Below are positions 1 to 8,966 of a stretch of DNA of 64,000 nt, piece by piece. Each line of letters begins with the position of its first letter. Positions within the stretch are counted from its first letter, which is position 1. Source of the DNA: Streptomyces sp. ALI-76-A (GTDB lineage: Bacteria; Actinomycetota; Actinomycetes; Streptomycetales; Streptomycetaceae). Below the pieces are notes generated by a model, which worked only from the letters and a program-made list of their open reading frames with translations, searched no databases and was not told the DNA's origin. The DNA is taken from NCBI RefSeq assembly GCF_030287445.1, contig NZ_JASVWB010000004.1, forward strand, positions 1,054,001-1,118,000. Direction: 5' to 3'. The position numbers and the translations under genes are program-made.

Positions 1-655
1 ACCGCTGCTCCATGCCCTGGTTCCGCAAAAGCCGAAGTGTGCGGGCGAGGTGCGGATCGCCGGTCGAAACCATGCCGCCCTCGAGAGCGTGCATGTTCTT
101 CGTCGGATAGAAGCTGAAGCATCCTGCCTCACCGAAGCTGCCGACGGGGCGTCCGTGCAGCGTGGCTCCGTGCGCCTGGCAGGCGTCCTCCACTACGGCG
201 AGCCCATGGCGTGCGGCAAGCTCCACCAGCTGGTCCATGGGCGCGGGGTGCCCGTACAGATGCACCGGCACGAGGGCGGCGGTGCGCGGACCGATCACCG
301 CTGATGCGGCGAGCGGGTCGAGGCAGTAGGTGCCGGGCGTGATGTCGGCGAAGACGGGATCGGCGCCCACCAGACGTACTGCGTTGGCGGTCGCCGCGAA
401 CGAGAACGAGGGCACCACGACCTCGTCTCCCGGTCCGATGCCCAGGGCCATGAGGCTCAGCTGCAGGGCGGAGGTGCCGGAGTTGACCGCTACGCAGGCG
501 CGTCCGGCGACCAACTCGGAGAACTCCTCTTCGAACGCGGCCACTTCTGGGCCCTGGACGACACGGCCACTACGCAGAACGCGTACGGCCGCAGCGATCT
601 CGGCTTCACCGATCACGGGTCTGGCCGCCGGGATCGATGGAAGGGAGCGGGTCAT
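1..655 (-). CDS. DegT/DnrJ/EryC1/StrS-family sugar aminotransferase (C-terminus beyond window)
   Basis: PLP-dependent aminotransferase that would convert a keto-sugar nucleotide to an amino sugar in polysaccharide precursor synthesis. The frame opens with ATG at 655 and runs off the left edge, giving about 218 of the usual 370-400 residues. Visible family landmarks are NSGTSAL near residue 58, the cofactor-contacting VVEDACQA around residue 154, and the Schiff-base lysine K186 in SFYPTKN. It is a paralogue of the enzyme at 15226-16389, where the matching lysine is also K186. It is the first gene of the polysaccharide locus inside the window. The sugar it acts on cannot be read from sequence. 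Confidence 0.9.
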   Translation of the reverse strand, partial: MTRSLPSIPAARPVIGEAEIAAAVRVLRSGRVVQGPEVAAFEEEFSELVAGRACVAVNSGTSALQLSLMALGIGPGDEVVVPSFSFAATANAVRLVGADPVFADITPGTYCLDPLAASAVIGPRTAALVPVHLYGHPAPMDQLVELAARHGLAVVEDACQAHGATLHGRPVGSFGEAGCFSFYPTKNMHALEGGMVSTGDPHLARTLRLLRNQGMEQR

Positions 656-757
656 TGGACTTCTCCGTTCGGGGGGCGAAAGAGAGTCGACCTACGTTCA
701 ACTTCTGCTCACCCCACCTGGTTTTCCTGCGCGTCACATATCCACCCTTATGGACGA

Positions 758-1490
758 TCAGGAGCGATGCGCGTCGCTTAATTCAGGAACGCATCGAGTA
801 CGCGCGCCATAATCGGCGCCATCATGGTAAGTGCGCGCCTTGGGCGCGGTGCCGATTTTCACCGCCTTTTCGGGATCGTCAATCAAAGGTTCGACGGCCT
901 CACCCAGTGCTTCCCCATGCGGTTCGACGGCTTGAGTCGGTGTTCTGTGGTGAGGTCGGACCGCTGCGTGGCGGCGTGCGGGCGGATCGGCGGTAAGGGC
1001 CCGTTGGCCGCGGACCAGGGCCCACCGGACGTCGAGGTGGCGTCGGGCCGGAGCGAGGACGGCTTGCTTGTGCGTCGTCCCCTCGCTGCGCCGGCGGATC
1101 GGACCTCCCCCCGCACGTTCCGGCAGGATCGCCGAGACGGTGCGGGCGTTCTGCCCGCGCGGCCCGCATCGATGCTTGCAGGAGATCGCCGGCACGCAGC
1201 TCGGGCGCTGCTCGGCCGGCCATCCGCGCAGCACCAGGTGCCGGCCGTGGACCTCGTCGCCGGTCAGCCAGCGAAACGGCGGCTTCGCGGCAACCGCTCG
1301 CCCCGGCATCGCGCGGGCCAGCGCGGAGCTTGGTGCGGAAGGTGACGTCGTCGCCGATCCCCGCGTCGCCCGGCGGGCCGGATCCGCGAACCAAGGGGTG
1401 GGCAGGTACAACTCCCGGTCGGTCAACGCCCGCTCCTCATCCCGCCCAGGCCCAGTCCACGAGCAGCCCGACCACCCGTCACGCCAATGA
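758..1490 (-). pseudogene. IS701-family transposase relic
   Basis: Fragments of an IS701-like DDE transposase lie in two or more minus-strand frames. A stretch like DEERALTDRELYLP near 1440 is followed by a shifted frame carrying DDVTFRTKL, then a return to a frame with ALARAMPGRAV and FRWLTGDEVHGR, which matches the family pattern around the second catalytic aspartate. No intact frame, terminal repeat or target duplication was recognised. It sits between the aminotransferase and the phosphatase/kinase pair, so it marks an old insertion or rearrangement in the cluster. Family assignment rests on motif memory only. Confidence 0.55.
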
Positions 1491-1501
1491 CAGCTGCAGT
1501 A

Positions 1502-2050
1502 CTAATGACGCATCGCCCACAGCCGGAACAGTCCGCTCACCGCCCTGTCGATCTCCAGGGCACACTCGTACAGCTCCTCACGGGGCCTGCTCCAGGGGTC
1601 CGGGATGTCGTCCTCGGTCGGCGGGACTGGGGCCGCGGCGCCGCGGCGGGTGGCAGCCGCTGCCACCACGGCCTCGAATCCGCCCCCACCGCCCCCCGCG
1701 GCTCCCCCATCCGCGAGCCGCACGAACTCCTTCAGGGTGAAGCAGTGCCGCATCGCCGCCGGCGCGAGGCGCACGGCCGCCTCGCGGTGCTCGCGCGCGA
1801 GCCCGAGGACCAGCGGGGCGCCCGCCATGAGCTGTGCGGTGAGCGGGCGGGAGACGAATCCGGAGCCGTCACCGCCCAGCTCCTCCAGGACCGCCCGGGT
1901 GGTGTCCTCCATACGGAAACGGTGCCACGCCTCCGTGCCGGCGCTCTCCGGCCGCAGGGTCGAGCCCGGCGGCAGCTTCGCCGCCAGCAGGCGCTCGGCG
2001 AGCACCGAGCGGTGCACGTTGCCCGTGCAGACGAACAGGATCCGAGTCAT
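1502..2050 (-). CDS. Low-molecular-weight protein-tyrosine phosphatase
   Basis: Cytosolic phosphatase expected to reverse autophosphorylation of the adjacent tyrosine kinase. The N-terminal P-loop VCTGNVHRS carries the CX5R signature (Cys8, Arg14), and the general-acid DP motif is seen as IPDPW towards the C-terminus. At 182 residues it is longer than the usual ~150, because of a glycine- and alanine-rich insertion around residues 112-140. Its ATG overlaps the kinase stop as ATGA, so the two are translationally coupled. Kinase/phosphatase pairs of this type control chain length and export of bacterial exopolysaccharides (known for Wzc/Wzb and CpsD/CpsB). Confidence 0.9.
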   Translation of the reverse strand: MTRILFVCTGNVHRSVLAERLLAAKLPPGSTLRPESAGTEAWHRFRMEDTTRAVLEELGGDGSGFVSRPLTAQLMAGAPLVLGLAREHREAAVRLAPAAMRHCFTLKEFVRLADGGAAGGGGGGFEAVVAAAATRRGAAAPVPPTEDDIPDPWSRPREELYECALEIDRAVSGLFRLWAMRH

Positions 2051-3531
2051 TTCCCGTCCGTGGGACGCGTCACCGCGGAGGCGGCCGTCCCCTCCGGCGT
2101 GGCCGACGTACGCGGAGCCGGCAGCTCGCCGTACTGCCCGTAGGCGCCGTAACGGCCGTAACAGCCGCCTTTGGGAACCGGAGCCATGCTGAACACGGTG
2201 CCGAGCACGCGAGCGCCCACGCGCTCCAGCGATTCCGCAGCGGTGCGCACCTGGTCCCGGTTGGTCCTCCCGGCCCGTACGACGAGCAGCGCACCCTGGG
2301 AGAAAGAGGCGAGCCCCACGGTGTCGGCGACCGGCAGCAGCGGCGCGGTGTCGACGATCACGATGTCGTACATGTCCGTGAGCTCGCGCAGCACCTCTTC
2401 CATACGCGCCGAGGCGAGCAGTTCCGCGGGGTTGGGCGGCACAGCACCGCTGGCGAGCACCGAGAGCCCGCCGTCGACCTGCTGCATCACATCCTCAATG
2501 CGGGCTTGTCCGATGAGTACCGTGGTCAGGCCCCCGTCCTGGATGAGGCCGAAAGCCGGCGCCACGCACGGGCGACGCAGGTCGCCGTCCACAAGGCAGG
2601 TGGAGACGCCGGTCTCGGCGAGGGAGCGGGCGAGGTTCATGGCGATGTTCGTTTTGCCCTCACCGGGCACCGAGCTCGTCACCACGATGATCCGCGGCGG
2701 ATCGTCGACCTGCGAGAATTGCAGGTTGGTGCGCAGCTTGCGGAACGCCTCGGCTCGCTTGGAGTGCCCGTCGGCACTGACCAGCGGCTGCCTTGGGGCG
2801 TTCCTGTCGTACGGGATGGTGCCGAGGCCGGGCAGAGCGAGGAACGCGCCCAGTGCCTCGCTCGTCTTGAACGTGGTGTCGAGCGTCTCGCGGAGGGCGA
2901 CCAGCCCGGCAGCGAACAGCAGGCCGCCGACCACACCCGCGGCCAGGTTCGGCAACGGGCGGGGCGATGTAGGAGAGGTCGGGGCGACGGCTTCCTCGGT
3001 GACGCCCAGGGAGACGGGGGAGACCGGTGGTACAGGCGTGTCATCCTCGGCCTTGTCACCCGTCTCGGGCCGTGTCGAGGGGACCGGCCGCTTGGGGGTC
3101 TCCAACTGCTCGACGACCGAACTGAACCGTTCTGCCACGGCGTTGGCGATGCGCGCCGCGCGCCGGGGCGCGGTGTCCCGGACGGTGATGTCGATGAGCA
3201 CGGTCTTGAGCGGAACGTCGGCGGTGATCCGGGACGCCAGCTCCTCCGGAGTGGTGCGCAGCCGCAGTTGCTTCACCACGGGAGCGGTGATCTGGCGGGT
3301 CGTCACGATCTCGGCGTACGACTGCACGCGCGCCTGTGAGAACGTCTGCCCCTCGTTCAGGTCGATGGTGTTCTCACCGGTGCGGGTGGCAACGAAGAGC
3401 TGCGTCCTCGCCTCGTAGACGGGGGTGCTCACGCTTGTCACGGCGAGGGCCGCCCCGACCGCGAGAAACAGACAGACCACGACCGTCGGCCATCGTCTGG
3501 CAAGAGCCTTCAGGAATCCTTGGAGATCCAA
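2047..3531 (-). CDS. Polysaccharide co-polymerase / bacterial tyrosine kinase (Wzz-CpsD fusion)
   Basis: Membrane chain-length regulator joined to a cytoplasmic BY-kinase. I prefer the TTG at 3531, just ahead of a DLQGFLKALARRWP amphipathic start and downstream of GTGAGGGG. The open frame extends to 3678, but those 49 extra residues look non-coding. From TTG the protein has 494 residues. Transmembrane segments lie near 15-32 and 197-213. Walker A is VPGEGKT (Lys293), Walker A' is LVDGDLRRP and Walker B is IVIVDTAP. A tyrosine cluster follows at 458, 461, 464 and 467. A proline/threonine-rich linker precedes the second membrane helix. It shares a transcript with the phosphatase. Confidence 0.9.
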   Translation of the reverse strand: MDLQGFLKALARRWPTVVVCLFLAVGAALAVTSVSTPVYEARTQLFVATRTGENTIDLNEGQTFSQARVQSYAEIVTTRQITAPVVKQLRLRTTPEELASRITADVPLKTVLIDITVRDTAPRRAARIANAVAERFSSVVEQLETPKRPVPSTRPETGDKAEDDTPVPPVSPVSLGVTEEAVAPTSPTSPRPLPNLAAGVVGGLLFAAGLVALRETLDTTFKTSEALGAFLALPGLGTIPYDRNAPRQPLVSADGHSKRAEAFRKLRTNLQFSQVDDPPRIIVVTSSVPGEGKTNIAMNLARSLAETGVSTCLVDGDLRRPCVAPAFGLIQDGGLTTVLIGQARIEDVMQQVDGGLSVLASGAVPPNPAELLASARMEEVLRELTDMYDIVIVDTAPLLPVADTVGLASFSQGALLVVRAGRTNRDQVRTAAESLERVGARVLGTVFSMAPVPKGGCYGRYGAYGQYGELPAPRTSATPEGTAASAVTRPTDGK

Positions 3532-3839
3532 GCTGCTGCACCCCTCACGGGACTGAGGGAACCACCCGAATTGAGGCTTTCTGTTCCCTATGGACGAAGT
3601 CGACCATAGGGACTCGGACTCTTCGGGCGGGGGAGCCACCCCCCGTGTCGCCCCTCGGGCGACCCTCGCGACGCGCACCGCGCGAGCGGGGACTAGACCA
3701 AACCGATGACTTCTTGCGCCATCAGGTCAATTTATGTCGTTATGTTCTGTTTGCGCCATGTATCCAGGTCCTGGTGTCCACACCGGATCACGGCCGCCGC
3801 ACGACCAGGCCCGGACCCACGTCGAGGAGATCGAAGAAG

Positions 3840-4514
3840 ATGACAGCATCGCGCAGATGGCGGGCCGCTCTGGCATCGGCGGCATCAACTGCCGTTCTCA
3901 TCGCAGCACCGCTGATCGGGGCTCAGGCCGCCTCGGCGCACCCGTACCCGCCGTCGGCCCCGCCCCTGTCCGTGAGCACCACCACGGTGGCAGCGGGGGA
4001 GGAGTTGAGCTTCAGCACCATCCCCGGCGTGTTCGAGCCCGGCTCGGAGGTCACGGCGCTACTGGAATCGAAGCCGGTCGTGCTCGGCCACTTCCGGGCC
4101 CGGGCCGACGGCTCGGTCGCGGGGACCGTGACCATCCCGGCGGACACCGCTACGGGCCGGCACGTCTTCCGGCTCACCTCGAAGCACCCCCACCAGAGTG
4201 TCGGCGTCAGAATCTACGTCCAGGGCAGCATGACGCCCACCCCGACCCCAAAGCCGCCCCACCACCCGGGCAAGCCCGGGCACCACGACGAGTCAGCGCG
4301 CGGTAGGCACTACGGACTTGACGACAGCCGCAACGTTTCCCACGAACTCCCCACAGCCGTCGAGCCGTCGAATTCCCCGCACTCGGTCCCGAACGGCAAG
4401 GGACTCGTGACGACTGGCAGTGATAAGGCGCTGGGGATCGGCGGCACGGCGGCCGCCCTGCTCATGGCGGGCGGGGGCACGATGCTGGCCGTGCGCCGTG
4501 GTCGCCGTACCTGA
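3840..4514 (+). CDS. Secreted, probably cell-wall-attached surface protein
   Basis: Function unknown. The ATG at 3840 follows GAGGAGATCGAAGAAG and starts a 224-residue protein. A clear signal peptide (RRWR, hydrophobic core, QAASA/H cleavage) is followed by a beta-rich segment (residues ~40-130), a Pro/Thr/His/Lys linker, then LVTTG and a C-terminal hydrophobic stretch ending in RRGRRT. That layout resembles sortase substrates, but LVTTG is not a standard LPXTG or LAXTG motif, so anchoring may be by the membrane tail alone. It diverges from the kinase/phosphatase operon and precedes a broken cyclotransferase gene. Confidence 0.75.
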   Translation: MTASRRWRAALASAASTAVLIAAPLIGAQAASAHPYPPSAPPLSVSTTTVAAGEELSFSTIPGVFEPGSEVTALLESKPVVLGHFRARADGSVAGTVTIPADTATGRHVFRLTSKHPHQSVGVRIYVQGSMTPTPTPKPPHHPGKPGHHDESARGRHYGLDDSRNVSHELPTAVEPSNSPHSVPNGKGLVTTGSDKALGIGGTAAALLMAGGGTMLAVRRGRRT

Positions 4515-4562
4515 AAGATCAGTACGACCACGGCGTCCCGGCCCGGTCAGGACACCGTCCGC

Positions 4563-5509
4563 TTGCCTGGAACCAGTCGTTCCGGCAACCGGGCGGCGGG
4601 CCGCCGCCGCGCACTGAGACAGACCCTGCCGACCATCGCGGCGCTCCTGGTCACCGGCTCCGTCTGGATCGCGGCCACCGGGCTGCTCGCCCGGTCGGAG
4701 CCGCTCGCGGCCCGGCGGGACGTCGAAGCAGTGTCCGGCGATCCGGCCGGCCGAAGCCGTACGCACTGGCGGCAGGTCAGCCCTCACCAGGTCGAACGCC
4801 TGTGGGTGACGGTCCTCGAAACCGTCCCCCCACGACCCGGATCGTTCACTCAGGGCCTGGAGATGGCCGGCGGCACGCTCTACGAGGGCACCGGGCTGTC
4901 CGGTCAGTCCTCCGTACGGTCCGGGGCCCAGGCAAGCCACCCATGGCGCACACCAGCCTTCCCGCTCCTCTCTGCGGTGAGGGGATCACGCTGCTGGGCC
5001 GGACCCTGTGGCAGCTGACCTGGCGGGACCGGGTCGCCATCGAGCGGGACGCGACGACGCTGAGGGAGCTGCGCCGCGTCCCGTACCCCGACGAAGGCTG
5101 GGGCATCTGCTTCGAAGGCGGCAGGCGGCAGTCGGTGACGAGCGACGGCTCGGCACGACTCACCTTCCGCGATCCGCGCACCCTCGCGAAGACCGGTGAG
5201 GTCACCGTGACCGAAGACGGCCGGCAGGTGACGGAAGTGAACGAGCTGGAGTGCGCCGACCATGCTGTCTACGCCAACGTGCTGCCCACCGAACGCATCG
5301 TGCGCATCGCCCCCGTCACCGGCGCGGTGACGGCGAGCATCGACGCTTCGGGCCTCCTGCACCCCGGCGAACTCGTCCCCGGCGCCACCCTGAACGGCAT
5401 CGCGGCTGTCCCCGCAACGGACCAGTTCCTCCTCACGGGCAAGTTCTGGCCCAAGATGTTCCGCGTCGCCCTTGTTCCGGCACAGCCGCCGAGCCGCACC
5501 GTCCGCTGA
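4563..5509 (+). pseudogene. Glutaminyl-peptide cyclotransferase, frameshifted
   Basis: Membrane-anchored glutamine cyclotransferase (bacterial/plant type, beta-propeller), which forms N-terminal pyroglutamate on exported proteins. Frame one (from a TTG at 4563) gives an N-terminal anchor and PGSFTQGLEMAGGTLYEGTGLSG. The family sequence then continues one frame over with LCGEGITLLGRTLWQLTW, EGWGICFEG, NELECADHAVYANV and GATLNGIA, ending at 5509. The single-base shift lies near 4918-4935. Apart from this the gene looks complete, so it is either a recent pseudogene or a sequencing error. Confidence 0.75.
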
Positions 5510-5585
5510 ACCGGACAGTGGGCGGTGGTGCCTTCCGGCACGAGGTGCTCGCTTCTCGTTGCCCCTGCGCATAAGCGGGTCCTGA

Positions 5586-6782
5586 TCACACCGCCCCCGC
5601 GCGGGCCACATCCCTGTACAGCCGTTCGAGTTCCGCGACCTTCAGGGAGCCGCGCTCGGCCTGGCTGATCAGCTTCCGATTGGACAGGCGATCCTTCGCG
5701 TTCAGCGGCCCCGCGTGTGAGAGAGCGTCAGCCAACGAGCCGACCAGTGGATCGGGGAGCAGATCAGCAAGCAGGCCCTCCGCCACGAGTTCCCGGTAGG
5801 GCGCGATGTCGGAGAGCAGCAGCCGGCACCCGGCAGCTGCGGCTTCGAGTACCGAGGAGCTCCGCTGGTCGGCCTGGGGAACCGAAATCGCTGCATCGCT
5901 TGCGCGCATCAGGCTGAACATCTCGGCCTGGCCGAGTGGCTGATCGACGACGGCGACCCGGCCGGCCAGATCTCGTGCCCGGGCGCGCAGAAGCGCGAGG
6001 TATTCCTGCTGCGCGCGTCTGGCGGCGGCATGAGCCGGCTGGTGTCCCGCCACCAACACGAGGAACAGGTCGGGCCGGACTCGCGCGGCACGGATGAACG
6101 CCGCGAGAATCTCGTGGGTCCGGTAGACCTCCGCCGTGCTGCGGACCGACAGCGCGACCGTGGCTCCGGACGGAATGCCGTACTTTGCGCGAGTCAACCG
6201 GGGATCGGCGTCGTTTCCGGCATCCAGCAGCGCGTCCGGTACCCCCCAGGAAAGGACCGTGATCCGTGAAGAGAGGACCCTGTATCGGCTCGCGACCAGC
6301 TCAGCAACCTCCCGTGAGGTCGGCACCACGCGTGCGGCCCGCCGGAGCGCCAGCCGAGCGACCAGCGCCCGGCCGGAATGCCGGTCGGCCGCACGCAGTT
6401 CGGATCCCCACGGAGTGATCACGACCGGCACTGCCGGGCGGGCCGGCAGCAGAAGGGAGAGCGCCCCGTGCACGCCGAGCGAATGGACGTGGATGACATC
6501 CGGCCGCGCCCGGTGTAGCTCATGCCGCAGCCAGTGCTTGGCGCGCAGCACGCGCAACGGCCGGCACGCTCCGCCGGGAGTGGACGTGGCTCGCCAGCCA
6601 TCGAAACCCAGACCCGGCTCATGCCAGCTGCAGACCGTCACCTCATGCCCGAGCGCGGCCAGATCGTCCGCCCAGCGCCGGGTGTGCGCCGACGTGGCCG
6701 ACGCGAGCAGGACGACGCGCAGCGGCACGATCGGCGCATCGCACATGCCCGGCTGTCGCGGGGCCGGGTCATGACCGGGCAC
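5586..6782 (-). CDS. Family 4 (GT-B) glycosyltransferase
   Basis: Cytoplasmic retaining glycosyltransferase adding a sugar to the lipid-linked repeat unit. The 398 residues have two Rossmann-like halves. The N-terminal half has LRVVLLASATSAHTRRW and PDVIHVHSLGVHG. The C-terminal half has the donor site, including SSSVLEAAAAGCRLLLSD. A GTG at 6782 gives the longest frame and overlaps the upstream epimerase; an ATG at 6746 is an alternative start. It is the last gene of the overlapping operon that begins with the flippase-polymerase. Donor and acceptor cannot be deduced. Confidence 0.87.
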   Translation of the reverse strand: MPGHDPAPRQPGMCDAPIVPLRVVLLASATSAHTRRWADDLAALGHEVTVCSWHEPGLGFDGWRATSTPGGACRPLRVLRAKHWLRHELHRARPDVIHVHSLGVHGALSLLLPARPAVPVVITPWGSELRAADRHSGRALVARLALRRAARVVPTSREVAELVASRYRVLSSRITVLSWGVPDALLDAGNDADPRLTRAKYGIPSGATVALSVRSTAEVYRTHEILAAFIRAARVRPDLFLVLVAGHQPAHAAARRAQQEYLALLRARARDLAGRVAVVDQPLGQAEMFSLMRASDAAISVPQADQRSSSVLEAAAAGCRLLLSDIAPYRELVAEGLLADLLPDPLVGSLADALSHAGPLNAKDRLSNRKLISQAERGSLKVAELERLYRDVARAGAV

Positions 6783-7746
6783 GGCGCTCCTTGAGTACGA
6801 ACCGGCCCTTGCCCGCCGCAGCCCGCAGCCGGTTGGCCGGACTGCGCGTGTAGCGGTCCCACCCGATGGCCACCGCCGGCCATCGCGGGTCGGCGAGCAC
6901 GTCTCCGGCCGCGGTCAGCAGCGCGACGTGCAGGCAGTGGTACGCGAAGCTGGCGGGCGCGGTGTGCCGGAGGTCGTACCTGGTCCAGTACCCCAGGTCG
7001 AACGCGGCCAGCGAGTCGCGGAGCCGGTCCGCCACACGCTCGTGGGCAGTCCCGCTCTGATGCCGGCTCAGCTCGCAGAGACCGAAGAGGGCGAAGACCG
7101 CACCGTTGAGAATATGACTGACCGGGTCCGACGGGCACTCCTCGGGGAAAGGGCGCCCCAGGTGGTCGTAGTGCGAGCAACCGCCCGCGTCCAGCGGCCG
7201 GAGCATCAGTTCCACCGCACCCTCGCTCGCGTCGAGAAAGGACCGCTGGCCGGTCGTGGCGTATCCGCGCAGCATCACCGACACCGCCAGGCCCTGGGCC
7301 ATGGCCGAGTACCAGCCCGGGCGCACCCCGTAGCGGGGCACTGGTACCGGATAGCGCCAGCCGCCGTTGCTGTCCTGGCTGGCGCGCAGCCATCCTGCCT
7401 GGGTCAGCAGAGCCCGCACGCCCGGCGGCCGTTCGTCCCCAGTGGCCGGGTGCCGGCCGGCGGCGAGCGCGCCGGTGTGCTGTGCGAGCGCATACAGGCT
7501 GACCGAGACCGGGTTCCGGTAGGTCTCGCCGGTCGCGGCGCGGGTCACCACCACGCGCTCGTGGTCGAGCATGCTCCCGGCCGTCATCGGCCGCAGATCG
7601 AGCGGGTATCTGCCCGGCTGGTCGGTGGTCATGTCACCCGGCGGCATCGTCGCGTCGACCGGGAAGCTCGGCCGCCGCAGATCGCGTACCGCTTTCCCCG
7701 CCATGCCGGCCAGCGTCGTTCTGGCCCGCGTCCTGTTGTCCTTCAC
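6769..7746 (-). CDS. D-glucuronyl C5-epimerase family protein
   Basis: Predicted to invert C5 of D-glucuronic acid residues within a polymer, giving L-iduronic acid, as heparan and heparosan epimerases do. Across 325 residues the family C-terminal domain is visible: DSNGGWRYPVPVPRY, GWYSAMAQGLAVSVMLRGY, SHILNGAVFALFGLCEL, and YWTRYDL followed by SFAYHCLHVALL. There is no signal peptide or membrane helix, so it probably acts in the cytoplasm on lipid-linked intermediates. The GTG start overlaps the preceding glycosyltransferase stop (GTGA), and its 3' end overlaps the next glycosyltransferase. No UDP-glucose dehydrogenase is visible in the window, so the uronic acid would have to come from elsewhere. 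Confidence 0.82.
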   Translation of the reverse strand: MKDNRTRARTTLAGMAGKAVRDLRRPSFPVDATMPPGDMTTDQPGRYPLDLRPMTAGSMLDHERVVVTRAATGETYRNPVSVSLYALAQHTGALAAGRHPATGDERPPGVRALLTQAGWLRASQDSNGGWRYPVPVPRYGVRPGWYSAMAQGLAVSVMLRGYATTGQRSFLDASEGAVELMLRPLDAGGCSHYDHLGRPFPEECPSDPVSHILNGAVFALFGLCELSRHQSGTAHERVADRLRDSLAAFDLGYWTRYDLRHTAPASFAYHCLHVALLTAAGDVLADPRWPAVAIGWDRYTRSPANRLRAAAGKGRFVLKERRARS

Positions 7747-8966
7747 GCCGGGCTCTCCCTGCGGAGCAGCCTGCGACGTTCCCGCGCGGCCAGTGCCTGG
7801 TGGTACAGCTCGTTCACCTGGCCGACTGTGCCGGCGATGTCGAACTGCCGGAGCGCGAGTTCACGGCCCCGGTCGGCCATGCGGAGACGCGCTGCGGGAT
7901 CGGCGAGCAGTGCGTTCACGGCCTGTGCCAGTGCCGGGGGATCGGCGGGCGGGATCAACAGGCCGGTGCGGCCGTGCTGGACGGTGTCCGGCAGGCCACC
8001 GACGTCGGTCGCCACCACACCCTTTCGCATGAGCAACGCCTCCACCACGGTATAGCAGGCGGACTCGTCCATGGACGGGTTCACCAGGATGTCCAGCCCG
8101 GCCATGACCGAGCTGATGTCGGACCGGAAACCGGTGAACCGGATCCGGTCGGCGATGCCGAGCCGGGCGGCGCGGCGTTCCAGCTCGCGCCGGTACTTCC
8201 CGTCACCGACCAGTTCGTCGCCGACCACGAAGAACCTGGCCTCGGGGTTCTGACGCAGGATCAGCGGGATGGCGTCGAGGAAGACTTCGTGCCCCTTGAC
8301 ACCGACCTGGCGGAACTCCCGCAACTTGCTCGCGTACATGTAGGCGACCATGCCGACAGCCGGGGTGTCGTCGGTGAGGCCGAACTCACGGCGGAACGCA
8401 TCCGGCGAGGTTGCCGGATCGAAGCGGTGTACGTCGCAGCCGTAGTAGCTGACCGCGACCGACCGCGCTCCCATGGCCTGGTAGCGGCGCGCGATCGCCC
8501 GGCACGATCCGAGCACCAGATCGTCCCGGCGCAGCGAAAGCCGCTCCAGGATCCGGAAGGGCGCGATCCGAAGATGCACCAGCCCGGGAACCTGCGACAC
8601 GACCAGCGCGGACGGGCAGGCGGCCGACACCACTCGGGCCACGAGCTTCGCGATGATCAGATGCGAATGGATGACATCCGGCCTGTATGCCCTGACGAAT
8701 CTCATCAGCCGCCAATGCCCAGCCATCAGCACTGGTAGTTGTCCGATCCGATGAGGCACTCCGAACGGGATGATTTCCACCCGGACGCCGCGGACCTCGC
8801 GCAGCCGGTCGGCGAGCGGGCCCTCTCGGGGCAGCACCGCGCACACCTCGTTTCCCAGCTCGGCAAGGCCCCGCACCTGGTCGTGGAACCAGTTTCCGCC
8901 GACGGCGGCCGAGGTGATCTGCAGGACGCGCAGCGGTCGCGGCTTCCCGATCGCGGATGTGCTCAT
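7743..8966 (-). CDS. Family 4 (GT-B) glycosyltransferase
   Basis: Retaining glycosyltransferase of 407 residues. LRVLQITSAAVGGNWFHDQV and VIHSHLIIAKLVAR mark the acceptor half. VGMVAYMYASK, FFVVGDEL and RIRFTGFRSDI mark the nucleotide-sugar half, with a clear EX7E pattern (ESACYTVVE) followed by GVVATDVGGLPD. ATG at 8966 overlaps the flippase-polymerase stop (ATGA), and its own stop overlaps the C5-epimerase start. It should therefore be co-translated with both and add one sugar of the same repeat unit. Confidence 0.9.
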   Translation of the reverse strand: MSTSAIGKPRPLRVLQITSAAVGGNWFHDQVRGLAELGNEVCAVLPREGPLADRLREVRGVRVEIIPFGVPHRIGQLPVLMAGHWRLMRFVRAYRPDVIHSHLIIAKLVARVVSAACPSALVVSQVPGLVHLRIAPFRILERLSLRRDDLVLGSCRAIARRYQAMGARSVAVSYYGCDVHRFDPATSPDAFRREFGLTDDTPAVGMVAYMYASKLREFRQVGVKGHEVFLDAIPLILRQNPEARFFVVGDELVGDGKYRRELERRAARLGIADRIRFTGFRSDISSVMAGLDILVNPSMDESACYTVVEALLMRKGVVATDVGGLPDTVQHGRTGLLIPPADPPALAQAVNALLADPAARLRMADRGRELALRQFDIAGTVGQVNELYHQALAARERRRLLRRESPA

